Of a DNA stretch of 7,097 bases, positions 1-5,714 are shown in pieces. Source of the stretch: an uncultured Ruminococcus sp. GTDB lineage: Bacteria > Bacillota > Clostridia > Oscillospirales > Acutalibacteraceae. Below the pieces are notes generated by a model. It saw only the letters and a list, made by a program, of their open reading frames with translations, did not search any database and was not told the origin of the DNA. Position 1 is the first letter of the stretch, and every line of letters starts with the position of its first letter. Where the stretch lies: assembly GCA_900554995.1 (NCBI GenBank), contig USJJ01000063.1, forward strand, positions 1 to 7,097, in the 5' to 3' direction. A program made the translations under genes and the position numbers.

Positions 1-327
1 GTAATCCATTTCAAGAGAGTCGGGCTGACTGTCGATAAAGATCAACCTTGCGCCCACATGACAAACAACCTCTGCCGTTGCTGTGTAGGTGTATGCCGGT
101 ACGATTACCTCGTCACCCTCGCCGATTCCGAGCAGTCGCAGTGCAATTTCCGCACAGGACGTCTGCGATGAAAGGCAAACTGCCTTATCAGTATTGCAGA
201 ACTCGGCAACCTCCTTTTCGAGAGCTTTTGTTTTGGGGCCCGTAGTGATCCAGCCCGATTTTAAAGCTGAGGCGACTTCCTCAATTTCCGCATCAGTCAG
301 ATCCGGCGGAGAAAATGGTATTTTCAT
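1..327 (-). CDS. DegT/DnrJ/EryC1/StrS family aminotransferase (3' truncated)
   Basis: The first 109 codons are visible; the gene runs off the low-coordinate edge. The opening MKIPFSPPDLTDAEIEEV, then SGWITTGPKTKALEKEVAEF, SSQTSCAEIALRLLGIGEGD and EVIVPAYTYTATAEVV are the standard N-terminal landmarks of PLP-dependent sugar aminotransferases (PF01041). The TS pair in the SSQTSCAEIAL loop is the usual contact for the PLP phosphate. The catalytic lysine lies beyond the window. These enzymes add an amino group to a 3- or 4-keto nucleotide sugar for capsule, O-antigen or glycan building blocks. ATG at 327 has a good AAAGGGG site. It follows the nucleotidyltransferase by 24 nt, and with the chain-length regulator at the other end it supports a polysaccharide locus. 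Which keto-sugar it uses cannot be told from this fragment. Confidence 0.93.
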   Translation of the reverse strand, partial: MKIPFSPPDLTDAEIEEVASALKSGWITTGPKTKALEKEVAEFCNTDKAVCLSSQTSCAEIALRLLGIGEGDEVIVPAYTYTATAEVVCHVGARLIFIDSQPDSLEMDY

Positions 328-335
328 AAAAACAT

Positions 336-342
336 CCCCTTT
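336..342 (-). promoter_or_regulatory. Ribosome binding site of the aminotransferase gene
   Basis: AAAGGGG on the minus strand, 8 nt before ATG at 327, within the 24-nt gap after the nucleotidyltransferase stop. No hairpin or terminator is visible in that gap, so the two genes are probably cotranscribed. Confidence 0.7.
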
Positions 343-351
343 AGAAAATTC

Positions 352-1557
352 CTATTTCTTTTTTAATCCGTAATCGGATAATAATTTAATACGTTTGTTT
401 CCCTTTTCAATCGCCTTTTTTTCGGCTTCGGGGTTTCGTTTATTTTTAATATATCCAGTGATTCTTTTGCAATATACCGACGGCAGCTTCCACGGCTTGT
501 CATAAAGCTCGGGGTGCATCGACGAAAGCAAATCGTAGGAGGGGAAAGCCGAGCGAAAAAGCCCGAAACGACTTCCTCCCGTTTTCGAGAATATAAATGT
601 GCCTGCGTAAGTAAGATCTTTGTCATCATAACCGAATGTTCCGCCGTCCATAAGGTCGGTGAGGAGTCTGTCGCAGTCAAGCCCCTCGGCAGAGGCGGTT
701 TCCTCTCCGCCGAGGAGATTCATAAGTTTTACGGTGTCCGCATAAAACGATCCGTCGATAAACTCGGTGAATTTTTTTTCGGCGCCGGGAAAATCAATGA
801 TATCTTTATATTTATTTCCAAACACGGCAAGGTCAGTCACGTGGCGGAGACCTGCGCCGGTTGTCATAAAATGCTTTAAGTAATGAAAAAGTAAAAATAA
901 GTAGTGATCCGTAGGCTGAAGAGTGTATATTTCAACCTTGTCACACAGCATTTTATACGGATTTTTCAGCGACTCATCAAAGCAGCGGTTCATCGCTTTG
1001 CGCACGGGATTCTGTGTGCCGAAAAGGTTGAGGTGCAGCTCAATTTTCAGATGAGCCGTCTCACTGCTGTAAGCGACGGCGGCAATTCTGCTGAGATATC
1101 TGTCGGAATATTCTCTTTCATCCTCCGGCAAATAGCCGTTATCCGTAAGGATTTTGTGACAGAGGGGGAAGTTGCTTTTTGAAATGAAGATATCCTCGTC
1201 TCCGGACGCCCGATGATTTTCGAGATTTCCGTATGCCTTGCGGCAGACAAGACCTTTCAAAACAATCGGCTTAAGTCCCTCATCGGTCAGCTTTGAATAA
1301 ATCGAAAGAAATTCCGCAGTGTTTTGCGTTTGCCTGATGACAGACTTCGTGGAGTTGTCTATCAGCCGAGCTTTTATAGAGATCGGTGCTGTCGCAAATT
1401 CGGGATATTTTATTGCTCCCTCCAAAAATATCGGAGCGATGTCCTGACAGAACGCAAGCTCACCGAGAGATCCAAAATCCGGCTCGACAAGATTCGACAT
1501 ATTACCTGTCAGCGAGGTGTTTATAATTTTTAAAAAATTGTCGTATTGCTTATTCAT
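352..1557 (-). CDS. NTP_transf_5-type nucleotidyltransferase
   Basis: A 401-residue protein. The stretch PIVLKGLVCRKAYG (97-110) followed by RASGDEDIFIS (116-126) matches the 'vLKGxalxxxxY...RxxgDxDllv' core of the uncharacterised nucleotidyltransferase family NTP_transf_5 (PF14907). Asp120 and Asp122 are the likely metal ligands, and Glu173 in KIELHLNLFG the likely third acid. The C-terminal half is mostly helical and otherwise undiagnostic. Such proteins recur in lasso-peptide clusters that also carry a HprK-like kinase, and in some exosortase/polysaccharide loci with PqqD-like proteins. In pseudomycoidin biosynthesis the homologous gene is linked to further decoration of a phosphorylated C-terminal residue. 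Its ATG overlaps the ABC transporter's end by 8 nt, and no strong ribosome binding site is visible, so translational coupling is likely. Substrate here is inferred, possibly the phosphorylated peptide, a sugar phosphate being the alternative. Confidence 0.85.
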   Translation of the reverse strand: MNKQYDNFLKIINTSLTGNMSNLVEPDFGSLGELAFCQDIAPIFLEGAIKYPEFATAPISIKARLIDNSTKSVIRQTQNTAEFLSIYSKLTDEGLKPIVLKGLVCRKAYGNLENHRASGDEDIFISKSNFPLCHKILTDNGYLPEDEREYSDRYLSRIAAVAYSSETAHLKIELHLNLFGTQNPVRKAMNRCFDESLKNPYKMLCDKVEIYTLQPTDHYLFLLFHYLKHFMTTGAGLRHVTDLAVFGNKYKDIIDFPGAEKKFTEFIDGSFYADTVKLMNLLGGEETASAEGLDCDRLLTDLMDGGTFGYDDKDLTYAGTFIFSKTGGSRFGLFRSAFPSYDLLSSMHPELYDKPWKLPSVYCKRITGYIKNKRNPEAEKKAIEKGNKRIKLLSDYGLKKK

Positions 1558-3298
1558 CTGACATATTCTTTTTATCCAGCAGCTCGATTCCGTTTTCCGA
1601 CACCGAGTAAATGACGTCGGACAGGTTGAATACGCTGGGCTTGTGTGAGGTTAATATAATCATCTTATTGCGATTATTTTTTAATATATTTGAAAGAACG
1701 TTTTTCTCTGTTGCGACGTCGAGCGCACTTGTCGCCTCGTCGAGCAGGAGGATAGGCGTGTCGGCAAGGAGGGCTCTCGCAATCGAAAGCCGCTGATTTT
1801 GTCCGTCCGAGAAGCACTGTCCACGTTCGGTAACAGCTGTGTTGATTGTATCGGGAAGTTTGGAAACAAATTCCCAGGCGCAGGCGTCCTGCAAGGCTTG
1901 CACGATCTCTTCGTCCGTTGCGTCCTGCTTTACCAGCCTGAGATTGTCGGCAATCGTGCCCGAGAAAACGGTGTTGTTCTGTGGTACGTAGCTGAACAGA
2001 GAGCGTGTGGCGGGACCGAGATTAATGCTGTCTCCGTCCTCATCGCTTACGGTGATACTGCCGTCTTTCGGCTTCATCAGTCCGAGCAGGAGGCGCAGGG
2101 TAGAGGTCTTGCCCTTTCCCGAGGCACCGATAAGCGCCGTTATTTTGCCGCTCTCGGCTTTCATATGGGAGTTCTTATATACAAAGGTTTCGTTGTTATA
2201 TGTGCAGGAGATATTGTCGCATACGAGCGTAAGGTTCTTCCGGCGGCAGTTATCTATAAAATCCTTTTCCTTTTCGGTAAGCGTTGCCTTTTCGGCAGGG
2301 AGCTCAAGAATTTCAAGCACACGGCCCGCACTTATGCCCGCCTTTATAAACGTGGGGGCGAGGGACACAACGGAGCTGAATGAGCTTGTGAGAGAGGAGG
2401 CCATAGACATAAACATCGAAAGCGTTCCGTATGTAATATCGCCTTTCCAAAGGCGGTAAAGAGCGAATCCGTAGCAGGAGTAGCTGACGAGCTGACCCAT
2501 AAGTCCCATTACGATCATCATCTGATTCTGGTAACGGTTCTGATCCATTGCAACGTTGAAGCCCTTTTGCTGAAAATTCCTGAACCGCTGAGAGAAAAGG
2601 TCAACAAGTCCGAAAGATTTAATTGTTTGAAGATTTTGGTAGCTTTCTTCCTCAATTGCAAGCCTTTCGCTTGCAAGCTCACGGTTTTTCTTTTGGAATT
2701 CCGTTGCTTTTCCGAATCGGAATCTTGCCGTCAGTACCGTGACGGGCGCTCCCGCAAGAGCAATCAGAGCCATAATCGGGTCGTAATGCAGTATTATAAA
2801 GAAAGCGCCGATAAAATTCACGAGTGCGGTTACAACATTCGGGATATAGCTGAGAACCATATTCGAGACAATGCCGACGTCGGCACCCGTTCTTGTCATA
2901 ATATCGGCTGAGTGATAGGCAGATATCGCTGTCCATTCCGTGTTCATCAGGCGGTCGTAAACATCATTTTTTATCTGTATTCCGACATTGAGACGCACCT
3001 TCAGGGAAACGCGGTTGGTAAGAGCATTGATAAATATTTTGGTAACTGCCGTTCCGATATATACGGCGACAACGGGAGCTATCGCCATTGAAATTTGTCC
3101 GGTAACGGAGTCGATGAGGTCTTTCATTATCCAGGAGGTGAAAAGTCCCATTGCCGTAGAAATCAGTCCGATGCAGGAAAAGGCAATGACCTGACCCTTG
3201 TACCGCAGAATGTAACTGAAAATCCAGCTCCACGAGTGAAGTATTTTCTTTATTTCATTGTGATTTAGGTATTTCCTGAATTTATCAATGATTTTCAA
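1550..3298 (-). CDS. ABC exporter, fused transmembrane and ATPase domains
   Basis: A 582-residue half-transporter of the exporter (MsbA-like) class. The membrane domain covers about residues 25-330, with hydrophobic segments near 36-56, 74-90, 151-190 and 260-320. The ATPase domain covers about 357-575: Walker A GASGKGKT (391-398), Q-loop Gln440, signature FSDGQ (496-500), Walker B ILLLDE (516-521) and switch His552 in TSHKP. The signature departs from the usual LSGGQ but keeps Ser, Gly and Gln; most families tolerate this. There is no N-terminal C39 peptidase domain, so it cannot itself cleave a double-glycine leader. It starts at TTG 5 nt after the kinase stop and its end overlaps the nucleotidyltransferase start by 8 nt. 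It most likely works as a homodimer in the cytoplasmic membrane. Context suggests export of the modified peptide, but a lipid-linked saccharide is possible. Confidence 0.93.
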   Translation of the reverse strand: MKIIDKFRKYLNHNEIKKILHSWSWIFSYILRYKGQVIAFSCIGLISTAMGLFTSWIMKDLIDSVTGQISMAIAPVVAVYIGTAVTKIFINALTNRVSLKVRLNVGIQIKNDVYDRLMNTEWTAISAYHSADIMTRTGADVGIVSNMVLSYIPNVVTALVNFIGAFFIILHYDPIMALIALAGAPVTVLTARFRFGKATEFQKKNRELASERLAIEEESYQNLQTIKSFGLVDLFSQRFRNFQQKGFNVAMDQNRYQNQMMIVMGLMGQLVSYSCYGFALYRLWKGDITYGTLSMFMSMASSLTSSFSSVVSLAPTFIKAGISAGRVLEILELPAEKATLTEKEKDFIDNCRRKNLTLVCDNISCTYNNETFVYKNSHMKAESGKITALIGASGKGKTSTLRLLLGLMKPKDGSITVSDEDGDSINLGPATRSLFSYVPQNNTVFSGTIADNLRLVKQDATDEEIVQALQDACAWEFVSKLPDTINTAVTERGQCFSDGQNQRLSIARALLADTPILLLDEATSALDVATEKNVLSNILKNNRNKMIILTSHKPSVFNLSDVIYSVSENGIELLDKKNMSDE

Positions 3299-3303
3299 AT
3301 TAA

Positions 3304-4074
3304 TTATCCTAACTTTTTTTCTAAGGCTTCAACCGCCCGAATATCCTTTGTACATTCAAGTTTATAAACGGGTACGCTTTTTAACAGCCCGTCGAGGGTG
3401 CTCATTCCGAGCTCCTTGCAGCCGTTAAACCAGTCCGGAAGCATAGCCTCGGGGAAAACACTGAGCATTTCCATACCGCTGACAGCTTCTATCCGACATT
3501 CGTCGCTTTTGATCGGCGTGACGATTGCCTTTATCGGCAGCTTTACATTCAGGCAGTATTCCGACGAGCCGTGCCACGGAGAGCCGCAGGCGTAAAAACG
3601 TCCGTCATCATCCTTATGGATAAAAACCATATCTCCGTTGACGATCCTTGCTCCGCGGTGCTCGTTCCAGAGCTCCGCCTGAGTGGTTTTGCCGACTCCC
3701 GACGGACCCGTGAAAAGAATTGCTTCACCGTTGCGCTCGATCATACTACTGTGCATCACCAGGGTGTCACGGCGAATAAGATTGCCGTAGAGCGCAACCA
3801 TAGCGCATCCGTATATTCCCTGAATATCATCCGAATTTCCGCAGATTTTGCCCTCGGTAAAATCCCTGTTTATACAAAGGACGCTGTCCGACACACGGAA
3901 TGCCTTTCCTCCATCATAAACGGGAAGAGTCTCCGCCCCGTAAAGATCGACATTTTTCGACTCAAGACTGAGCCGCATAACAGGCTCGTCTGTGCCGCTG
4001 TCCCGAAAATTCCGCCAATATCCGTCAAAAAAATCGAAGATGAAAGGGCAGACAATACGATAACGGTTTTCCAT
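3304..4074 (-). CDS. HPr kinase-related P-loop kinase
   Basis: A 256-residue protein. The segment LVMHSSMIERNGEAILF leads into Walker A GPSGVGKT (residues 123-130), in the pattern of HprK C-terminal-like kinases ('H-x-x-x-v-x-G-x-a-i-l-f-x-G-x-S-G-x-G-K-T'). IVNGDMVFI (about 144-152) fits the acidic strand after the P-loop, and SPWHGSSEY (about 165-173) fits the family's conserved 'G-x-PWHG' region. The N-terminal HPr kinase domain is absent, so this is not the catabolite regulator HprK. Relatives are found beside PqqD proteins in peptide-modifying clusters, including lasso-peptide kinases (PadeK type) that phosphorylate a C-terminal serine. ATG at 4074 overlaps the stop of the 98-aa peptide by one base, so the two are coupled; a TTG three codons upstream has no better site. 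Protein target is inferred to be that peptide, which ends in Ser. It could instead act on a small molecule. Confidence 0.85.
   Translation of the reverse strand: MENRYRIVCPFIFDFFDGYWRNFRDSGTDEPVMRLSLESKNVDLYGAETLPVYDGGKAFRVSDSVLCINRDFTEGKICGNSDDIQGIYGCAMVALYGNLIRRDTLVMHSSMIERNGEAILFTGPSGVGKTTQAELWNEHRGARIVNGDMVFIHKDDDGRFYACGSPWHGSSEYCLNVKLPIKAIVTPIKSDECRIEAVSGMEMLSVFPEAMLPDWFNGCKELGMSTLDGLLKSVPVYKLECTKDIRAVEALEKKLG
3307..3310 (-). promoter_or_regulatory. Ribosome binding site supporting a TTG start for the ABC transporter
   Basis: AGGA on the minus strand, ending 8 nt before TTG at 3298, and overlapping the last codons of the kinase gene. The next in-frame ATG is some 50 codons downstream and would remove the first membrane segment, so TTG is the likely start. 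Confidence 0.65.
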
Positions 4075-4370
4075 TATGAGCAACCGATCATATTGACGTA
4101 CATTCCGCCGTGCAGGTTAAGGTACTGCGTAACCTTCGGGGCGATTTCTTCATGACTTGTTCCGTAAACGTTCATTGATGAAAGCGATCCGCTCACGAAA
4201 TCATAGTAAGGGAGATCCCAGCCCTGTCCTACAACACCGCCGTCAAGCGTCCATCTTGCGGTTGCGGTACCCGTTGCGTTGGAAGCACGGTTAGGGTCGT
4301 CACTGCCTGTTGTAACATAGTCCGAGCCGAGAGTTACGTCATAGGCTTCAACAGGTACGTATTCATCCAT
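4074..4370 (-). CDS. 98-aa peptide of unknown family, candidate RiPP precursor
   Basis: I do not recognise this protein. It has 98 residues, is acidic at the N-terminus and rich in Gly, Ser, Thr, Asp and aromatics (eight Tyr, two Trp), with a single lysine. It has no signal peptide or membrane segment. The only cysteine is Cys97, next to the C-terminal Ser98. A GG pair lies at 44-45 and another at 88-89, the latter leaving a nine-residue tail MYVNMIGCS. ATG at 4370 is chosen for its GGAGG site; the stop TAA shares one base with the next gene's ATG (TAATG). Its place between a radical SAM/SPASM enzyme and a HPr-kinase-like protein, after a PqqD-like protein, is what makes it a precursor candidate: N-terminal leader bound by PqqD, C-terminal core modified. 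Alternatives are a small structural or accessory protein of the polysaccharide machinery. That it is a real gene is likely; its role as precursor is inference. Confidence 0.75.
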   Translation of the reverse strand: MDEYVPVEAYDVTLGSDYVTTGSDDPNRASNATGTATARWTLDGGVVGQGWDLPYYDFVSGSLSSMNVYGTSHEEIAPKVTQYLNLHGGMYVNMIGCS

Positions 4371-4371
4371 C

Positions 4372-5403
4372 TTATATTCCTCCAATCGTTTGGTTAAGGA
4401 TCCTGTCAATATATCGACAAAAATCCTTGTTTATTTTGTTAACCGAGCCGCTTTCCGTTGCCAGAGTTGCGGCACATTTGGGACATTTCTGCGACCATTT
4501 GCATTTCTGACATTCCTCCGGCCATTGTAAATTTTCCTCATACTCAACAAGATTTTTCCACGCATCGGAAAAGCCTGATGAAAGGGGCGAAATGTCGGGT
4601 TTGTTGAGAAAAGCGCAAAAGCTCATTTTGCCGTCCCATTTTATCCAATAGCCCGTGCGGTATGTTCTGCATTTTTCGCAGGGCTTTGTTACCTTTATTT
4701 GCTTATTTACTGCACTGACTGCGTCGTCACACAGATAAGGGTATGCGCTGTCGGGAAGCCGAAGCTCCTCAATATTATTATTTGCGCCACGCAGAGATTT
4801 TCTGAGACTTGCCGACGCCGTCCAGGGGATTTGCAGCTTTGACATAAGCTCTGAAATTGCCGGCAGGTCGTTATAATTATCGTTTGTCACGGTCGTTACG
4901 GCGGTCAGCGGGATTCCGATTTCCCTGATGCGTTCTATATTTTCGACAACCATTGAAAAGCCGTCGATGACGCCGCAAACTTTTTGATAGGTTCTGTCGC
5001 TTGCTCCGTAGATTGTGAATTTAATCAGCTTCGGCGGATATTTTTTCAAAAGCTCGAAGCATTCGTCGCTGAAGCGGTAAAGATTTGATTGCAGAGTGAT
5101 TATAAAGCCCATACGGGAAAGCTCGGAATAGATTCGGCAAAATTCGGGGTGCCTTGTCGGCTCGCCGCCTGTAATGCAAAGGAAGAGCGTGCCCGCCGAC
5201 ATTGCCTGTCTGCCGAGCGATATCCACTCCTCAGCACTGAGCTCATTGCCGTGCTCGGAAATCTCGCTGTCCTTGAGATGGACATAGCACATACGGCAGT
5301 TCAGATTACAGCGTGGCGTCAGCTCAAACGTGGCAAAAATGGGAACAGCCTTTTCCTTAGCCTTTATAAGCATCTCATACGGTGCCGCCGCAATAGGAAT
5401 CAT
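4372..5403 (-). CDS. Radical SAM/SPASM domain protein, putative peptide maturase
   Basis: A 343-residue protein. The radical SAM signature is CNLNCRMC, with Cys32, Cys36 and Cys39 to hold the SAM-binding 4Fe-4S cluster. GGEP, the SAM-binding motif of the family, follows in the stretch FLCITGGEPTRHPEF. The C-terminus has a SPASM-type cysteine set: Cys242, Cys245, then GX4C ending at Cys263, Cys298/Cys301/Cys307/Cys310 (CX2CX5CX2C), and Cys329. This is enough for auxiliary iron-sulfur clusters. SPASM enzymes often modify ribosomal peptides, for example by thioether or carbon-carbon crosslinks. The upstream PqqD-like gene overlaps its start by 4 nt, and a small peptide gene begins 2 nt after the last base of its stop codon, with that gene's ribosome binding site inside this coding end. 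That layout argues for a peptide substrate. The reaction cannot be read from sequence. It is not a clear PqqE: no pqqA- or pqqC-like gene is nearby. Confidence 0.92.
   Translation of the reverse strand: MIPIAAAPYEMLIKAKEKAVPIFATFELTPRCNLNCRMCYVHLKDSEISEHGNELSAEEWISLGRQAMSAGTLFLCITGGEPTRHPEFCRIYSELSRMGFIITLQSNLYRFSDECFELLKKYPPKLIKFTIYGASDRTYQKVCGVIDGFSMVVENIERIREIGIPLTAVTTVTNDNYNDLPAISELMSKLQIPWTASASLRKSLRGANNNIEELRLPDSAYPYLCDDAVSAVNKQIKVTKPCEKCRTYRTGYWIKWDGKMSFCAFLNKPDISPLSSGFSDAWKNLVEYEENLQWPEECQKCKWSQKCPKCAATLATESGSVNKINKDFCRYIDRILNQTIGGI
4379..4383 (-). promoter_or_regulatory. Strong ribosome binding site of the 98-aa peptide gene
   Basis: GGAGG on the minus strand, 8 nt before ATG at 4370 and inside the last codons of the radical SAM gene. 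It is the best Shine-Dalgarno match in the cassette. It fixes the start at 4370 rather than at an upstream TTG (4409), and suggests higher expression of the peptide than of its neighbours. Confidence 0.85.
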
Positions 5404-5684
5404 AGGTTATCACTCATATCCAGTATATTATTCTTCATAAGGATCTGCAGGAAACAGATGATATCCTCCTGAGCCTTTTCACGTGTGACGTTTTTGTATT
5501 TTGACATAATGAGGTCGGTGAGCTCATCCAGGGTGAAATTCTTGCCGTCCATATACTGCCAAAGATATGCGGCGGACGATGAAATATACACCATAGACGT
5601 TACATCCTTAACACGCTCCATCACCGGAACAATGACATACTGTCCGGCAATTTCACGCAGAACAAGCTGATCCTTTACTCTCAT
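5400..5684 (-). CDS. PqqD-like RiPP recognition element protein
   Basis: A 94-residue protein with the length and pattern of the PqqD family (PF05402). It opens with the typical LREIAGQYVIVPV strand motif (about residues 8-20). Then comes a segment matching the family's 'aaxlWxxldG' core (SSAAYLWQYMDGK, about 37-49), followed by a DELTDLI/EKAQEDIICFLQIL helical region ending in a short tail. PqqD-type domains form a winged-helix fold that binds the leader part of a precursor peptide and presents it to a modifying enzyme, often a radical SAM protein. ATG at 5684 is chosen because GAGGAG sits 7 nt upstream; a TTG two codons earlier would be only about 3 nt from that site. Its stop overlaps the next gene's start by 4 nt (ATGA), so PqqD and the radical SAM enzyme are translationally coupled, as expected for partners. 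No gene symbol is given because true pqqD function is unlikely here. Confidence 0.9.
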   Translation of the reverse strand: MRVKDQLVLREIAGQYVIVPVMERVKDVTSMVYISSSAAYLWQYMDGKNFTLDELTDLIMSKYKNVTREKAQEDIICFLQILMKNNILDMSDNL

Positions 5685-5691
5685 ATTCAAA

Positions 5692-5697
5692 CTCCTC
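5692..5697 (-). promoter_or_regulatory. Ribosome binding site of the PqqD-like gene
   Basis: GAGGAG on the minus strand, 7 nt before ATG at 5684. It decides between this ATG and the upstream TTG at 5690, which would sit too close to the site. Confidence 0.75.
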
Positions 5698-5714
5698 GGG
5701 TAATAAGGTTGATT

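Noticed and set aside
1799..2459. Plus-strand ORFs of 194 and 150 codons opposite the ABC transporter
   Set aside because: They lie antisense to the conserved ATPase domain, show no recognisable domain, and have no supporting start context.
1550..3298. Exporter as a peptidase-containing bacteriocin transporter
   Set aside because: There is no C39 peptidase domain; the membrane domain begins near residue 25.
4075..4083. TTG start of the HprK-like kinase at 4083
   Set aside because: ATG at 4074 forms the TAATG coupling overlap with the peptide's stop and gives a normal start for the protein.
3571..4155. Plus-strand 194-codon ORF opposite the kinase and peptide genes
   Set aside because: It is antisense to the conserved P-loop region and its protein shows no family pattern.
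4371..4409. N-terminal extension of the 98-aa peptide to a TTG at 4409
   Set aside because: The extension lies wholly inside the radical SAM gene and has no good ribosome binding site; ATG at 4370 has GGAGG at 8 nt.
352..5684. Complete lasso-peptide cluster
   Set aside because: No asparagine-synthetase-like cyclase and no B2 transglutaminase-like protease in the window; only the kinase, nucleotidyltransferase, PqqD and exporter parts are shared.
5685..5714. AT-rich gap tested for a terminator or promoter
   Set aside because: Thirty bases with no GC-rich stem plus U-tract and no convincing -35/-10 pair; it holds only the PqqD ribosome binding site.
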